From Gammaproteobacteria bacterium (GTDB lineage Bacteria; Pseudomonadota; Gammaproteobacteria; SG8-11): DNA of 7,864 nucleotides. The notes beneath the pieces are model-generated. The model was not told the origin of the DNA. It worked only from the letters and a program-made list of their open reading frames with translations, and searched no databases. The position numbers and the translations under genes are program-made. The stretch covers positions 1-7,864 of the forward strand of contig JACQEQ010000129.1 in NCBI GenBank assembly GCA_016200445.1. The letters are read 5' to 3'. Positions 1-6,726 of the stretch are shown in pieces. The first letter of the stretch is position 1. Each line of letters starts with the position of its first letter.

Positions 1-1
1 T

Positions 2-655
2 TCGGCGTTCGGCGGCATCATCGCATTTAATCGGCCGCTCGATGCGGTCACGGCCAAGACCATTGCCGAGCGCCAGTTCGTCGAAGTTATCATCGCACCG
101 GGCGTATTGCCGGAAGCGCGCGCGGCACTCGAAGTCAAAAAAAATGTGCGTGTGCTGGAATGTGGCGCTTGGCCCGCGCACAGCACCGGTGGCTGGGATT
201 ACCGGCGCGTCACCGGCGGTCTGCTCGTGCAGGATCGCGATCTTGGCATGGTGGCGGAGCGTGACTTAAAGCTTGTCACCCAACGCAAGCCGGCGCCGCA
301 GGAACTGGCCGATCTGTTGTTCGCGTGGAAGGTCGCTAAATTCGTGAAGTCGAACGCTATTGTGTATTGCAAAGACCACATGACGCTGGGAGTGGGTGCT
401 GGCCAGATGTCGCGCGTGTACAGCGCGCGCATTGCCGCAATCAAAGCCGCTGACGCAAACCTGCAAGTAAAAGGCTCGGTGATGGCCTCGGATGCGTTCT
501 TCCCGTTCCGCGATGGCATCGACTCCGCTGCTGAAGCTGGCGTGGCCGCCGTGATTCAACCCGGCGGTTCGATGCGTGACGATGAAGTTATCGCCGCTGC
601 TGATGAACACGGTATGGCGATGGTGTTTACCAGTATGCGCCACTTCCGGCATTAG
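2..655 (+). CDS. purH: Bifunctional AICAR transformylase / IMP cyclohydrolase, C-terminal part (5' end outside window)
   Basis: PurH catalyses the last two steps of IMP synthesis in the cytoplasm: formylation of AICAR from 10-formyl-tetrahydrofolate, then ring closure to IMP. Only the last 217 residues are visible. The frame is open from base 2 with no start, so the N-terminal cyclohydrolase domain lies upstream of the window and what is seen is the transformylase domain. Recognisable family blocks in order are SAFGGIIAFNRPLD at the edge, QFVEVIIAPG (about residues 25-34 of the fragment), KSNAIVYCKD followed by GVGAGQMSR, SDAFFPFRDGID, and the family-typical end MVFTSMRHFRH. The Asn of KSNAI corresponds to a substrate-binding Asn known in human ATIC, and the C-terminal His is a conserved family position. 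The stop is 5 bases before purD, with no clear Shine-Dalgarno between them, suggesting translational coupling. No lesion is visible in this part. Confidence 0.97.
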   Translation, partial: SAFGGIIAFNRPLDAVTAKTIAERQFVEVIIAPGVLPEARAALEVKKNVRVLECGAWPAHSTGGWDYRRVTGGLLVQDRDLGMVAERDLKLVTQRKPAPQELADLLFAWKVAKFVKSNAIVYCKDHMTLGVGAGQMSRVYSARIAAIKAADANLQVKGSVMASDAFFPFRDGIDSAAEAGVAAVIQPGGSMRDDEVIAAADEHGMAMVFTSMRHFRH

Positions 656-660
656 TACCG

Positions 661-1835
661 ATGAAAATCCTCATTATCGGCAGTGGCGGACGCGAACACG
701 CATTGGCATGGAAAATCGCGCAATCGCCCAAAGTCGCACGCGTGTTTATTGCTCCCGGCAACGCCGGCTCGACGCAAGAAAATAAATGCGAAAATGTCGA
801 GATCGGCGCCACGAATATCGCGGAGCTGTTGCGCTTTGCGCAACGTGAACACATTGCGCTCACCATTGTCGGTCCGGAAGCGCCGCTGGTGTTGGGTGTG
901 GTCGATGCGTTTCGCGCTGCCGGCTTACGTTGCTTCGGCCCCACCCGGGCTGCCGCGCAACTCGAAGGGTCCAAAGCCTTCACCAAGGATTTTCTGCACC
1001 GCCACCACATTCCCACCGCTGCGTACGGCAACTTCACCGACGTTGCGCAAGCCGTAGCCTACATTAAGCAACACGGGGCACCCATTGTCGTAAAGGCCGA
1101 CGGCCTGGCGGCGGGCAAAGGCGTGATCCTGGCCGCGACCGAACAGGAAGCCATCGCCGCCGTGCATGACATGCTGGCTGGCAACAAATTCGGCGACGCC
1201 GGCCATCGCGTGGTGGCCCAAACACCGGCGGCATGGGCGCGTATTCACCGGCGCCGGTCGTAACCCCAGAAATCCACGCATGTATCATGCGCGAAGTCAT
1301 GGAACCCACGGTGCGCGGCATGGCAGCTGAAGGTCATCCCTACACCGGATTTTTGTATGCGGGCGTGATGATCGATGCGCACGGCACTCCCAAAGTGCTG
1401 GAATTCAACTGCCGCTTCGGCGACCCGGAAACACAGCCGATCATGATGCGTTTACGCTCGGATTTCGTAGAGTTGATTGAAGCGGGTCTCGACACACGCC
1501 TGCATCAAGTCACAGCGCAGTGGGATCCTCGCGCCGCGCTCGGCGTAGTAATGGCTGCTGGCGGTTACCCCGACCATTATCGCAAAGGCGACGTCATCCA
1601 TGGTCTAACCTCTCAGGAACACGCCGACACGAAAGTGTTTCACGCCGGCACCACGAAAATAAATAGTCAAATCGTGACCCACGGCGGCCGGGTCGTATGC
1701 GTGGTGGGTTTAGGCGACACCGTGTTACAAGCACAAACCCGTGCATATGCGGTCGTCAAACAAATTCACTGGGACGGCGCGTACTACCGCAACGACATCG
1801 GCTATCGCGCCATCGCGCGCGAACGTAAATCTTAA
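661..1835 (+). pseudogene. purD: Phosphoribosylamine-glycine ligase, internally deleted and frameshifted
   Basis: PurD (GAR synthetase) is an ATP-grasp enzyme that joins glycine to phosphoribosylamine in step 2 of purine synthesis. The 5' half (661 to about 1215) reads MKILIIGSGGREHALAW, then VGPEAPL, LEGSKAFTKDFL, KADGLAAGKGVIL and GDAGHRVV, all PurD signatures. At 1215 the frame jumps from frame 1 to frame 3, where GPNTGGMGAYSPAPVV resumes, followed by GFLYAGVMID, EFNCRFGDPETQP, GVVMAAGGYP and GYRAIARE. The block that normally links GHRVV to GPNTGG (EEFL-GEEAS...DHKR, about 38 residues from memory of E. coli PurD) is absent. Restoring 115 bases would give 430 codons, the E. coli length of 429 residues plus stop. 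As written, frame 1 ends at TAA 1261-1263 after a short unrelated tail. ATG 1233 opens the rest but lacks a Shine-Dalgarno. The lost part belongs to the ATP-grasp fold, so neither half should be active. It is either a real deletion or a sequence/assembly error. Confidence 0.93.
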
Positions 1836-1872
1836 AATCAAAATCCGCTCCCTTATGACGCGGATCAACATC

Positions 1873-1877
1873 AGGAG
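1873..1877 (+). promoter_or_regulatory. Ribosome binding site of purE
   Basis: AGGAG lies 7 bases before ATG 1885, a strong Shine-Dalgarno with good spacing. It fixes the purE start. It also shows that purE can be translated independently of the damaged purD upstream, although it may share the purH-purD transcript. Confidence 0.8.
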
Positions 1878-1884
1878 ATAACAG

Positions 1885-2391
1885 ATGAGCAAATCCTTCG
1901 TCGCCATCCTCATGGGCTCGGATTCCGATCTCCCCACGATGCAAGGCACCTTAGACGTGCTGAATAAACTCGGCGTGACCCACGAAGTTAAAATCACTTC
2001 TGCGCACCGCACGCCTGACGCCACCCATGCCTACGTCAAAGATGCCGACGCACGCGGCTGCGCGATATTCATCGCCGCCGCCGGTTTAGCCGCGCATCTG
2101 GCGGGTACCGTCGCTGGCCTCACGATCAAACCGGTGATCGGCGTGCCCATGGAAGGCGGCCCCCTCAACGGCTTCGACGCACTCCTTTCCACCGTACAAA
2201 TGCCCGGCGGCATTCCGGTCGCAACCGTCGCCATCGGCAAGGCGGGTGCGAAAAATGCGGGCTACTTGGCCGCACAAATGCTTGCATTAAACGATACCGC
2301 ACTGGCAACCCGCATCAAAACCGAGCGCGATGTAAATGCAGCCGAGGTGCTTGCCAAAGATCAAGCCTTGCAAGGCAAGCTGCGCAAATAG
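1885..2391 (+). CDS. purE: 5-(carboxyamino)imidazole ribonucleotide mutase (AIR carboxylase catalytic subunit)
   Basis: PurE makes CAIR, the step-6 intermediate of purine synthesis. In most bacteria it converts N5-CAIR, supplied by PurK, through a small soluble enzyme that forms octamers. The protein is 168 residues, the usual size. Visible motifs are GSDSD at 11-15 (phosphate-binding loop), SAHRTP at 39-44 with the catalytic His at 41, AAAGLAAHLAGTVAG at about 64-78, PVIGVPM at 83-89, and STVQMPGGIPVATVAIGKAG at 102-121 followed by AKNAGYLAAQ. These fit class I (mutase) PurE better than the class II carboxylase, though class is inferred from motif resemblance only. It sits 49 bases after purD. 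No purK follows, so the N5-CAIR synthetase must be elsewhere or absent. The reading frame is intact and the start is supported by AGGAG. Confidence 0.96.
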   Translation: MSKSFVAILMGSDSDLPTMQGTLDVLNKLGVTHEVKITSAHRTPDATHAYVKDADARGCAIFIAAAGLAAHLAGTVAGLTIKPVIGVPMEGGPLNGFDALLSTVQMPGGIPVATVAIGKAGAKNAGYLAAQMLALNDTALATRIKTERDVNAAEVLAKDQALQGKLRK

Positions 2392-2508
2392 TTAGGCAGG
2401 AATAATCACGCAGGTCGCGTACCCCAAAATACTCTCTGCGTCAGAAATTTAGGCGATAGTCGAGGTAGATTCAGCGCAAACGTTATTCTGTACATATCGA
2501 GGCTCGAT

Positions 2509-2817
2509 GTGGTTTCACTCGTCAGGGAGTTTCCGGTAAATAGTTCTACAAATTTGGACCGCAGCTTCCTCATCTGGGTAGCAATGCTAACGTTGGCCTG
2601 TCTGTGGCCGATCTGGGCGTACCGCTTTTTGCCAATGCAGGATTACCCGCAGCATTTGTTCATCGCCCAGATATTGTCAACCTTCGATTCGCCCGACTTG
2701 AATTGGCAGCAAAACTATGAAATGAACCCTGGCCTCAGCGCTTACCCGCTGACATACGGACTGCTGCGCTGGATTGCGGCACTCACCAACATTGAAGCCG
2801 CAGGCGCAGCGTCATAA
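2509..2817 (+). pseudogene. 5' fragment of a polytopic GT-C/PMT-like membrane protein
   Basis: The frame encodes 102 residues from a GTG start. The start is uncertain because the frame is open further upstream and no Shine-Dalgarno is evident. A hydrophobic segment at about residues 22-41 is followed by LPMQDYPQHLFIAQIL at about 42-57. An acidic residue before a His just after the first membrane helix resembles the first periplasmic loop of GT-C-fold sugar transferases and the DPDTYWHL loop of the intact gene at 4926. A second segment, YPLTYGLLRWIAALT, begins the next helix. The protein then stops after only about one and a half helices, whereas such proteins normally have 8-12 and 450-600 residues. 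The coding sequence runs into a presumed insertion-sequence remnant at about 2804-2818. I regard it as the truncated start of a larger gene. The precise family is not recognised. Confidence 0.6.
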
Positions 2818-2961
2818 ACCGGCTGCAAATCATCCCTGGAGAAAACCCATCGGCACGTCCGCCCACGATGGGCCAGGCGCTACTTTGTAACAGCAGGAAA
2901 ACATCCTGAAACGGACATTTCTACTTTGCAGGATTGCGGACATTTTTATTTGGGGCTGACA
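2818..2961 (+). mobile_element. Remnant of one end of an IS21-like insertion sequence
   Basis: This stretch lies between two gene fragments and has no convincing coding frame. Its right part carries two GGACATTT-type direct repeats 25 bases apart (2913 and 2938), and it ends in TGACA at 2957-2961, after which gene homology resumes at once. Multiple short terminal repeats and TG...CA ends are features of IS21-family elements, and the repeat pattern resembles the ends of members I know. The other end and the istA and istB genes are missing. Two repeats rather than three would fit the right end, but orientation is not settled. The left limit is uncertain and may reach back to about 2804. The family call rests on pattern memory, not on a search. 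Confidence 0.45.
2913..2955 (+). repeat. Two direct repeats, GGACATTT type, 25-base period
   Basis: GGACATTTCTACTTTGC at 2913-2929 recurs as GGACATTTTTATTTGGG at 2938-2954, matching at 13 of 17 positions. They are probably subterminal transposase-binding repeats of the insertion-sequence end ending at 2961. Confidence 0.6.
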
Positions 2962-3419
2962 CGCTGCGCTTCATGAACCATCCCGACGAACTCGAACCGT
3001 GGCACATCAATTTCGCTGTCGTGACGTATGCCAATGAACTTCAAATGCTATTTCCGCCCGCGCAATGGGCACCGCTCTACCATGAAAACGGCGCCTCGCT
3101 CGTCATCCGACGCACTCTGCAAAACGCCGAAATCATTCGTGACTACGAAACTCACTACTACCTACCGTTTCGCTATTCATTTGATGACTTCCGGCGCCTC
3201 GCCACCGATTCGCGCATCTACCCGCGCTTGATGCATGAGATGAGTACCTACCTCGCCTATCGGCGCGATCCGCGAGTCAGCGTGTTATTTGCTGAATTGC
3301 TGCAACACGCCGGAAATTCATTGCCTGTTGAACAACGTGCGCGCCTAGTCGAGCGCGCGTTGCGCTTCAATTCAGAGGATGGCAATCTCCAGCAATTCGC
3401 TCAACCACACGCGCTTTAG
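2962..3419 (+). pseudogene. 3' fragment of a membrane protein paralogous to the gene at 4926
   Basis: The frame is open from 2910, but homology begins only after 2961 with LRFMNHPDELEPWHINFAVV. It continues through FPPAQWAPLYHENG and SLVIRR, and runs to the stop at 3417-3419. It aligns along its length with the C-terminal soluble domain of the 4926-6683 protein: HINFAVV with YDIDFAII, FPPAQWAPLY with FPAEQWAIVY, IRDYETHYYL with IGRYEVHYFL. The best stretch starts at 3216 (IYPRLMHEMSTYLAYRRD) and is identical at 15 of 21 positions to residues 523-543 of the paralogue. No membrane segments remain, so the product lacks the N-terminal three-quarters. A TTG at 2934 is the only early start in the frame and lies inside the presumed IS end, so it is unlikely to be a genuine start. 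It ends 39 bases before the ATPase gene. Confidence 0.7.
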
Positions 3420-3447
3420 TCGCCACACAGAGCGCCCCGACCCCTAC

Positions 3448-3451
3448 GGAG
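3448..3451 (+). promoter_or_regulatory. Ribosome binding site of the YjgR-like ATPase gene
   Basis: GGAG, within ACGGAGAA, lies 7 bases upstream of ATG 3459 and supports that start over any internal one. It sits in the 39-base gap after the truncated gene. Confidence 0.7.
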
Positions 3452-3458
3452 AAATCGT

Positions 3459-4919
3459 ATGAACACAGAGAATTCAATCTTGATCGGCAAGGGCGACACC
3501 GCGCAAAGACTGCTGTTGAAATATGCGAATCGCCACGGTTTGATCGCCGGGGCCACGGGAACCGGTAAAACCGTGTCGCTGCAATCACTGGCGGAAGGTT
3601 TTTCAGCACACGGTGTGCCGGTATTCATGGCCGATGTGAAAGGCGACTTGGCCGGAATAAGTCAAGCTGGTGCGCCCAATACTAAATTGCAAGAACGCGC
3701 TCTCACATTGGGAGTGAGCGACTACACGCCGCAAGCTGCACCGACTGTCTTTTGGGATTTGTTCGGCGTGCAAGGTCACCCGATCCGCACCACCATTTCT
3801 GATTTTGGTCCGTTATTATTAACGCGTTTGCTAGAACTCAATGACACACAGGAAGGTGTATTAAATATTGTATTCAAAGTCGCCGATGAACGCGGCTTGC
3901 TGTTGCTTGATCTGAAAGATCTGCGTGCAATGCTCAATTTCGTTGCCGAAAATGCTTCTACGCTGGGCAGCGAATACGGCAATATCAGCAAGGCTACGGT
4001 CGGAACCATTCAACGTCAGCTGTTAGTGCTTGAACAACAAGGCGCTGAACATTTTTTTGGTGAACCGGCACTCGATCTGCACGATTTGATGCGTACTGCA
4101 CCGGATGGCCGCAGCTTTGTGCATGTGCTTGCCGCCGATAAACTCATGCAGAGTCCTCAACTCTATGCGACGTTTTTGCTCTGGTTACTTGCTGAGTTAT
4201 TTGAGCAACTGCCGGAGGCAGGTGATCTGGAAAAACCGAAACTGGTGTTTTTCTTCGACGAAGCCCATTTGTTATTCGACAGCGCGCCGCAGGCATTGGT
4301 GGAGAAAGTCGAACAAGTCGTGCGATTGATTCGCTCTAAGGGCGTCGGTGTTTATTTCGTATCGCAAAGTCCGCTCGACATCCCCGAAAATGTGCTTGGC
4401 CAATTGAGTAACCGCATACAACACGCGCTGCGCGCCTTCACCCCCAAAGATCAAAAGGCGGTGCGCGCCGCCGCGCAAACCTTTCGCGCCAATCCCACAT
4501 TCGATGCTGCGCAAGCTATCATGGAACTGGGCGTCGGTGAGGCGCTGGTCTCGACATTAGGTGAAGGCGGCGTACCTGGTGTTGTTGAACGCGCATACAT
4601 CCGTCCTCCACAATCACGCCTCGGCCTGGTCACTCCCGCAGAGCGTCAAGTTCTCATGCAACACAGTCCATTGCTTGGGCGCTATGATCAAATGAGCGAC
4701 CGTGAGTCGGCCCATGAAATGCTCAAAGCAAATAATAATCCTGTGTCGGCAATGGAGGAACCGTTAGGAAAATCATCCCCGACGCGTTCCGCACCGGCAG
4801 CGCGCAACACCGGCGCCGAGCTGTTAGAGACTGTCGCTAAAAGCGTATTACGCACGGTTGGAAGCTCACTTGGTCGTAGCATCGTTCGTGGACTACTGGG
4901 CTCGATTTTAAAACGATAA
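3459..4919 (+). CDS. yjgR: YjgR-like (DUF853) HerA-type ATPase
   Basis: This is a 486-residue cytoplasmic P-loop ATPase of the HerA/FtsK superfamily, close to E. coli YjgR (about 500 residues). Its cellular role is not established; a DNA-translocase or helicase-like activity is only inferred from the fold. The start has a GGAG site. Walker A is GATGTGKT at 31-38, and a DVKGDLAG block follows at about 59-66. Walker B is FFFDEAH with Asp267 and Glu268. The polar sensor strand VYFVSQSP follows VRLIRSKG at about 290-310. Two further family-like blocks are SNRIQHALRAFTPKDQKAVR and GEALVSTLGEGGVPGVVER. After a polar linker rich in Pro, Ser and Ala (about 435-452), the tail ends in a basic amphipathic segment with GSSLGRSIVRGLLGS, also typical of YjgR. 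It is intact, with all ATPase motifs. The membrane-protein gene begins 6 bases downstream, so the two are probably co-transcribed, though no functional link is known. Confidence 0.9.
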   Translation: MNTENSILIGKGDTAQRLLLKYANRHGLIAGATGTGKTVSLQSLAEGFSAHGVPVFMADVKGDLAGISQAGAPNTKLQERALTLGVSDYTPQAAPTVFWDLFGVQGHPIRTTISDFGPLLLTRLLELNDTQEGVLNIVFKVADERGLLLLDLKDLRAMLNFVAENASTLGSEYGNISKATVGTIQRQLLVLEQQGAEHFFGEPALDLHDLMRTAPDGRSFVHVLAADKLMQSPQLYATFLLWLLAELFEQLPEAGDLEKPKLVFFFDEAHLLFDSAPQALVEKVEQVVRLIRSKGVGVYFVSQSPLDIPENVLGQLSNRIQHALRAFTPKDQKAVRAAAQTFRANPTFDAAQAIMELGVGEALVSTLGEGGVPGVVERAYIRPPQSRLGLVTPAERQVLMQHSPLLGRYDQMSDRESAHEMLKANNNPVSAMEEPLGKSSPTRSAPAARNTGAELLETVAKSVLRTVGSSLGRSIVRGLLGSILKR

Positions 4920-4925
4920 CGGCAA

Positions 4926-6683
4926 ATGGATTTTTGGGTTAGAAGCTTCAACATTGCCCGCGCCTTCGCCACAGTAATTACCTCGCGTGGCTGGCCGGCA
5001 CTTGCATGTGTGGTGGTCTCGCTACTAGTTACGTTCCCGGTTACCGATCCAGATACTTACTGGCATCTGGCCAACGGACGTGCCATGGTTGAACAAGGTC
5101 GTATCGTTAACGAAGAAATTTTCTCATACACGCAAGCGGGCACAGCATTCAGTAATCATGAGTGGCTCGCCCAGATCGTTCTATATCTCTCGTATCAGTT
5201 AGGCGAGTGGTGGGGCGTGATAGCGCTGCGTTTAGTGCTCGCGTTGTGTGTAACTCTACTGGTCTATGCAACATGCCGACGCCTCGGCACCCCCGCTGCG
5301 CTTGCTTGTATTGCATCCATCATTGCGGTGTTGTGTGGCTTACATCGCTACTCACCGCGGCCTGAGCTGTTTTCCTTAATTGGTGTGGCGTGGCTGGGAT
5401 TTTTTATACATTCATTCCAACAGCATTTTATTTCGAATCGTGCTGCGTGGACTTTACCGCCATTGATGCTTGTGTGGGATTGGTTACACGGCGCGATCTT
5501 TGGGGTGCTCATACTCAGCGCGCTTGCGGTTGGGGAAAATATAAAGCCTACGTTATTAAAATGGTTCCCTGATTCTGCGCTGTTCTCGACATTATCGCCG
5601 GAGCGCCGTCGTACCCTCAATATTTCATTACTCGTAACGTTGATCGTGATGTTGCTCAATCCCTATGGCTTGTTGTCATACGACATCTTTTTCGACTTCG
5701 TGCACGGCAACGCGCTGGTCAATATCATTGCCGAATTCACCTCTCCTTCGTGGCAGAGTTACCGCCCATTTTGGATTTTTCTTGTCATCGCCAGCACGCT
5801 TGTCGCATTAAATTGGCGGCGAGTCGACCTTACATGGTGGTTACTGCTGGTCCCATTTACCTATCTTGCAATGCGCTATCTGCGCATGATTGAGATCTAT
5901 TGCATCCTTGCCGCACCTATTGTTACTGCGTTACTAACACATGCCATGCGCTCTGCTGTTGTGAACAAAATTATGTTGCCTGGGATTCGCAACGGTATGG
6001 CGGCAGTAGCGGTGATCGGTATAACTTTGTATATCGGCTGGAGCAAATTCGCAGATAATTCTGCTTTCACGCGTTTCGGCATCGGAACAGATACCACCTA
6101 CTATCCGGAAGGGATCGTGCGCATGATTAACGACATCGGATTATCTGGCCGCATGTACAACACTGGTCATCTGGGAGGATACCTTGCTTTCTATCTCTCG
6201 CCTCAAAACAAAATCTTCCAATACAACCACCATACTGTATTTGGCAATACCTGGCGCTGGGTGACAGATCCACACAGCTTAGATGTATACGACATTGATT
6301 TCGCGATAATTAGCGAGGAACCCGAGTTACGCATGTTCCCTGCCGAACAATGGGCAATCGTCTACAAAGACAAAAAAGTATTTTTATTATTACGCCGCAA
6401 CCTAGAGCACACAGCGTTGATCGGGCGATATGAAGTCCACTATTTTCTCGCCAATCAAGCTGCACTCACTGAACTGGCGGGCAATCCACAGATATATCCA
6501 CAACTCATGTTGGAAACCAGTACTTACCTCACCTACCGGCGTGACGCGAAGGTTGCTTACACATTTGCAAACTTGATGAATGTTCCAGCCAGTTTCACAC
6601 TTGGCGGAGTACGCGAACAACTGCTTAGTGCAGCCTGTAAGGCAAATGCGGATGATTATGCGTTAAATTGTCCAAGAACTTAG
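4926..6683 (+). CDS. Polytopic GT-C-like membrane protein with C-terminal extracytoplasmic domain
   Basis: This 585-residue inner-membrane protein resembles the GT-C (PMT/ArnT-like) glycosyltransferase fold; donor and acceptor are unknown. Likely helices lie at about 22-39, 95-116, 122-139, 147-164, 175-200, 232-248, 281-296, 302-317, 322-340 and 356-372. Between the first two is a periplasmic loop with DPDTYWHLANGR (41-52) and HEWLAQ (78-83). An acidic motif here is the usual catalytic position in GT-C enzymes. WDWLHGAIFG (184-193), FTSPSWQSYRPFW (271-283) and MRYLRMIEIYCILAAP (316-331) are further conserved-looking blocks. Residues 375-585 form a soluble domain without helices, presumably extracytoplasmic, sharing clear homology with the fragment at 2962-3419. 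The start follows the ATPase stop by 6 bases and has no strong Shine-Dalgarno, consistent with coupled translation. The frame is intact. It could instead be a non-catalytic relative; I do not recognise a named family member. Confidence 0.75.
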   Translation: MDFWVRSFNIARAFATVITSRGWPALACVVVSLLVTFPVTDPDTYWHLANGRAMVEQGRIVNEEIFSYTQAGTAFSNHEWLAQIVLYLSYQLGEWWGVIALRLVLALCVTLLVYATCRRLGTPAALACIASIIAVLCGLHRYSPRPELFSLIGVAWLGFFIHSFQQHFISNRAAWTLPPLMLVWDWLHGAIFGVLILSALAVGENIKPTLLKWFPDSALFSTLSPERRRTLNISLLVTLIVMLLNPYGLLSYDIFFDFVHGNALVNIIAEFTSPSWQSYRPFWIFLVIASTLVALNWRRVDLTWWLLLVPFTYLAMRYLRMIEIYCILAAPIVTALLTHAMRSAVVNKIMLPGIRNGMAAVAVIGITLYIGWSKFADNSAFTRFGIGTDTTYYPEGIVRMINDIGLSGRMYNTGHLGGYLAFYLSPQNKIFQYNHHTVFGNTWRWVTDPHSLDVYDIDFAIISEEPELRMFPAEQWAIVYKDKKVFLLLRRNLEHTALIGRYEVHYFLANQAALTELAGNPQIYPQLMLETSTYLTYRRDAKVAYTFANLMNVPASFTLGGVREQLLSAACKANADDYALNCPRT

Positions 6684-6726
6684 CCAGAATAGTGACCACA
6701 CGGATCACAACACATATAGCCAATAG

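Noticed and set aside
199..652. Long minus-strand open frames antisense to purH.
   Set aside because: They are shadows of a highly conserved PurH reading frame, show no recognisable motifs and have no start signals.
2408..2441. Possible terminator after purE: ACGCAG (2408-2413) pairs with CTGCGT (2436-2441).
   Set aside because: The stem is only 6 base pairs with a 22-base loop and is not followed by a T run. It is too weak to call.
2818..2912. Short open stretches in the gap, such as a frame ending at the TGA at 2907-2909, as the end of istB or a small gene.
   Set aside because: The residues match no IstB C-terminus I know, and there is no start or Shine-Dalgarno, so coding is not supported.
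4821..4916. Basic amphipathic tail of the ATPase as a possible unusual membrane anchor.
   Set aside because: A similar GSxxGRxIVRGxLGS tail is, as far as I recall, normal for YjgR proteins, so it is not specific to this gene.
6693..6709. Small palindrome GTGA...TCAC between the convergent genes, as a possible terminator.
   Set aside because: There are only four continuous pairs with mismatches inside and no T run on either strand.
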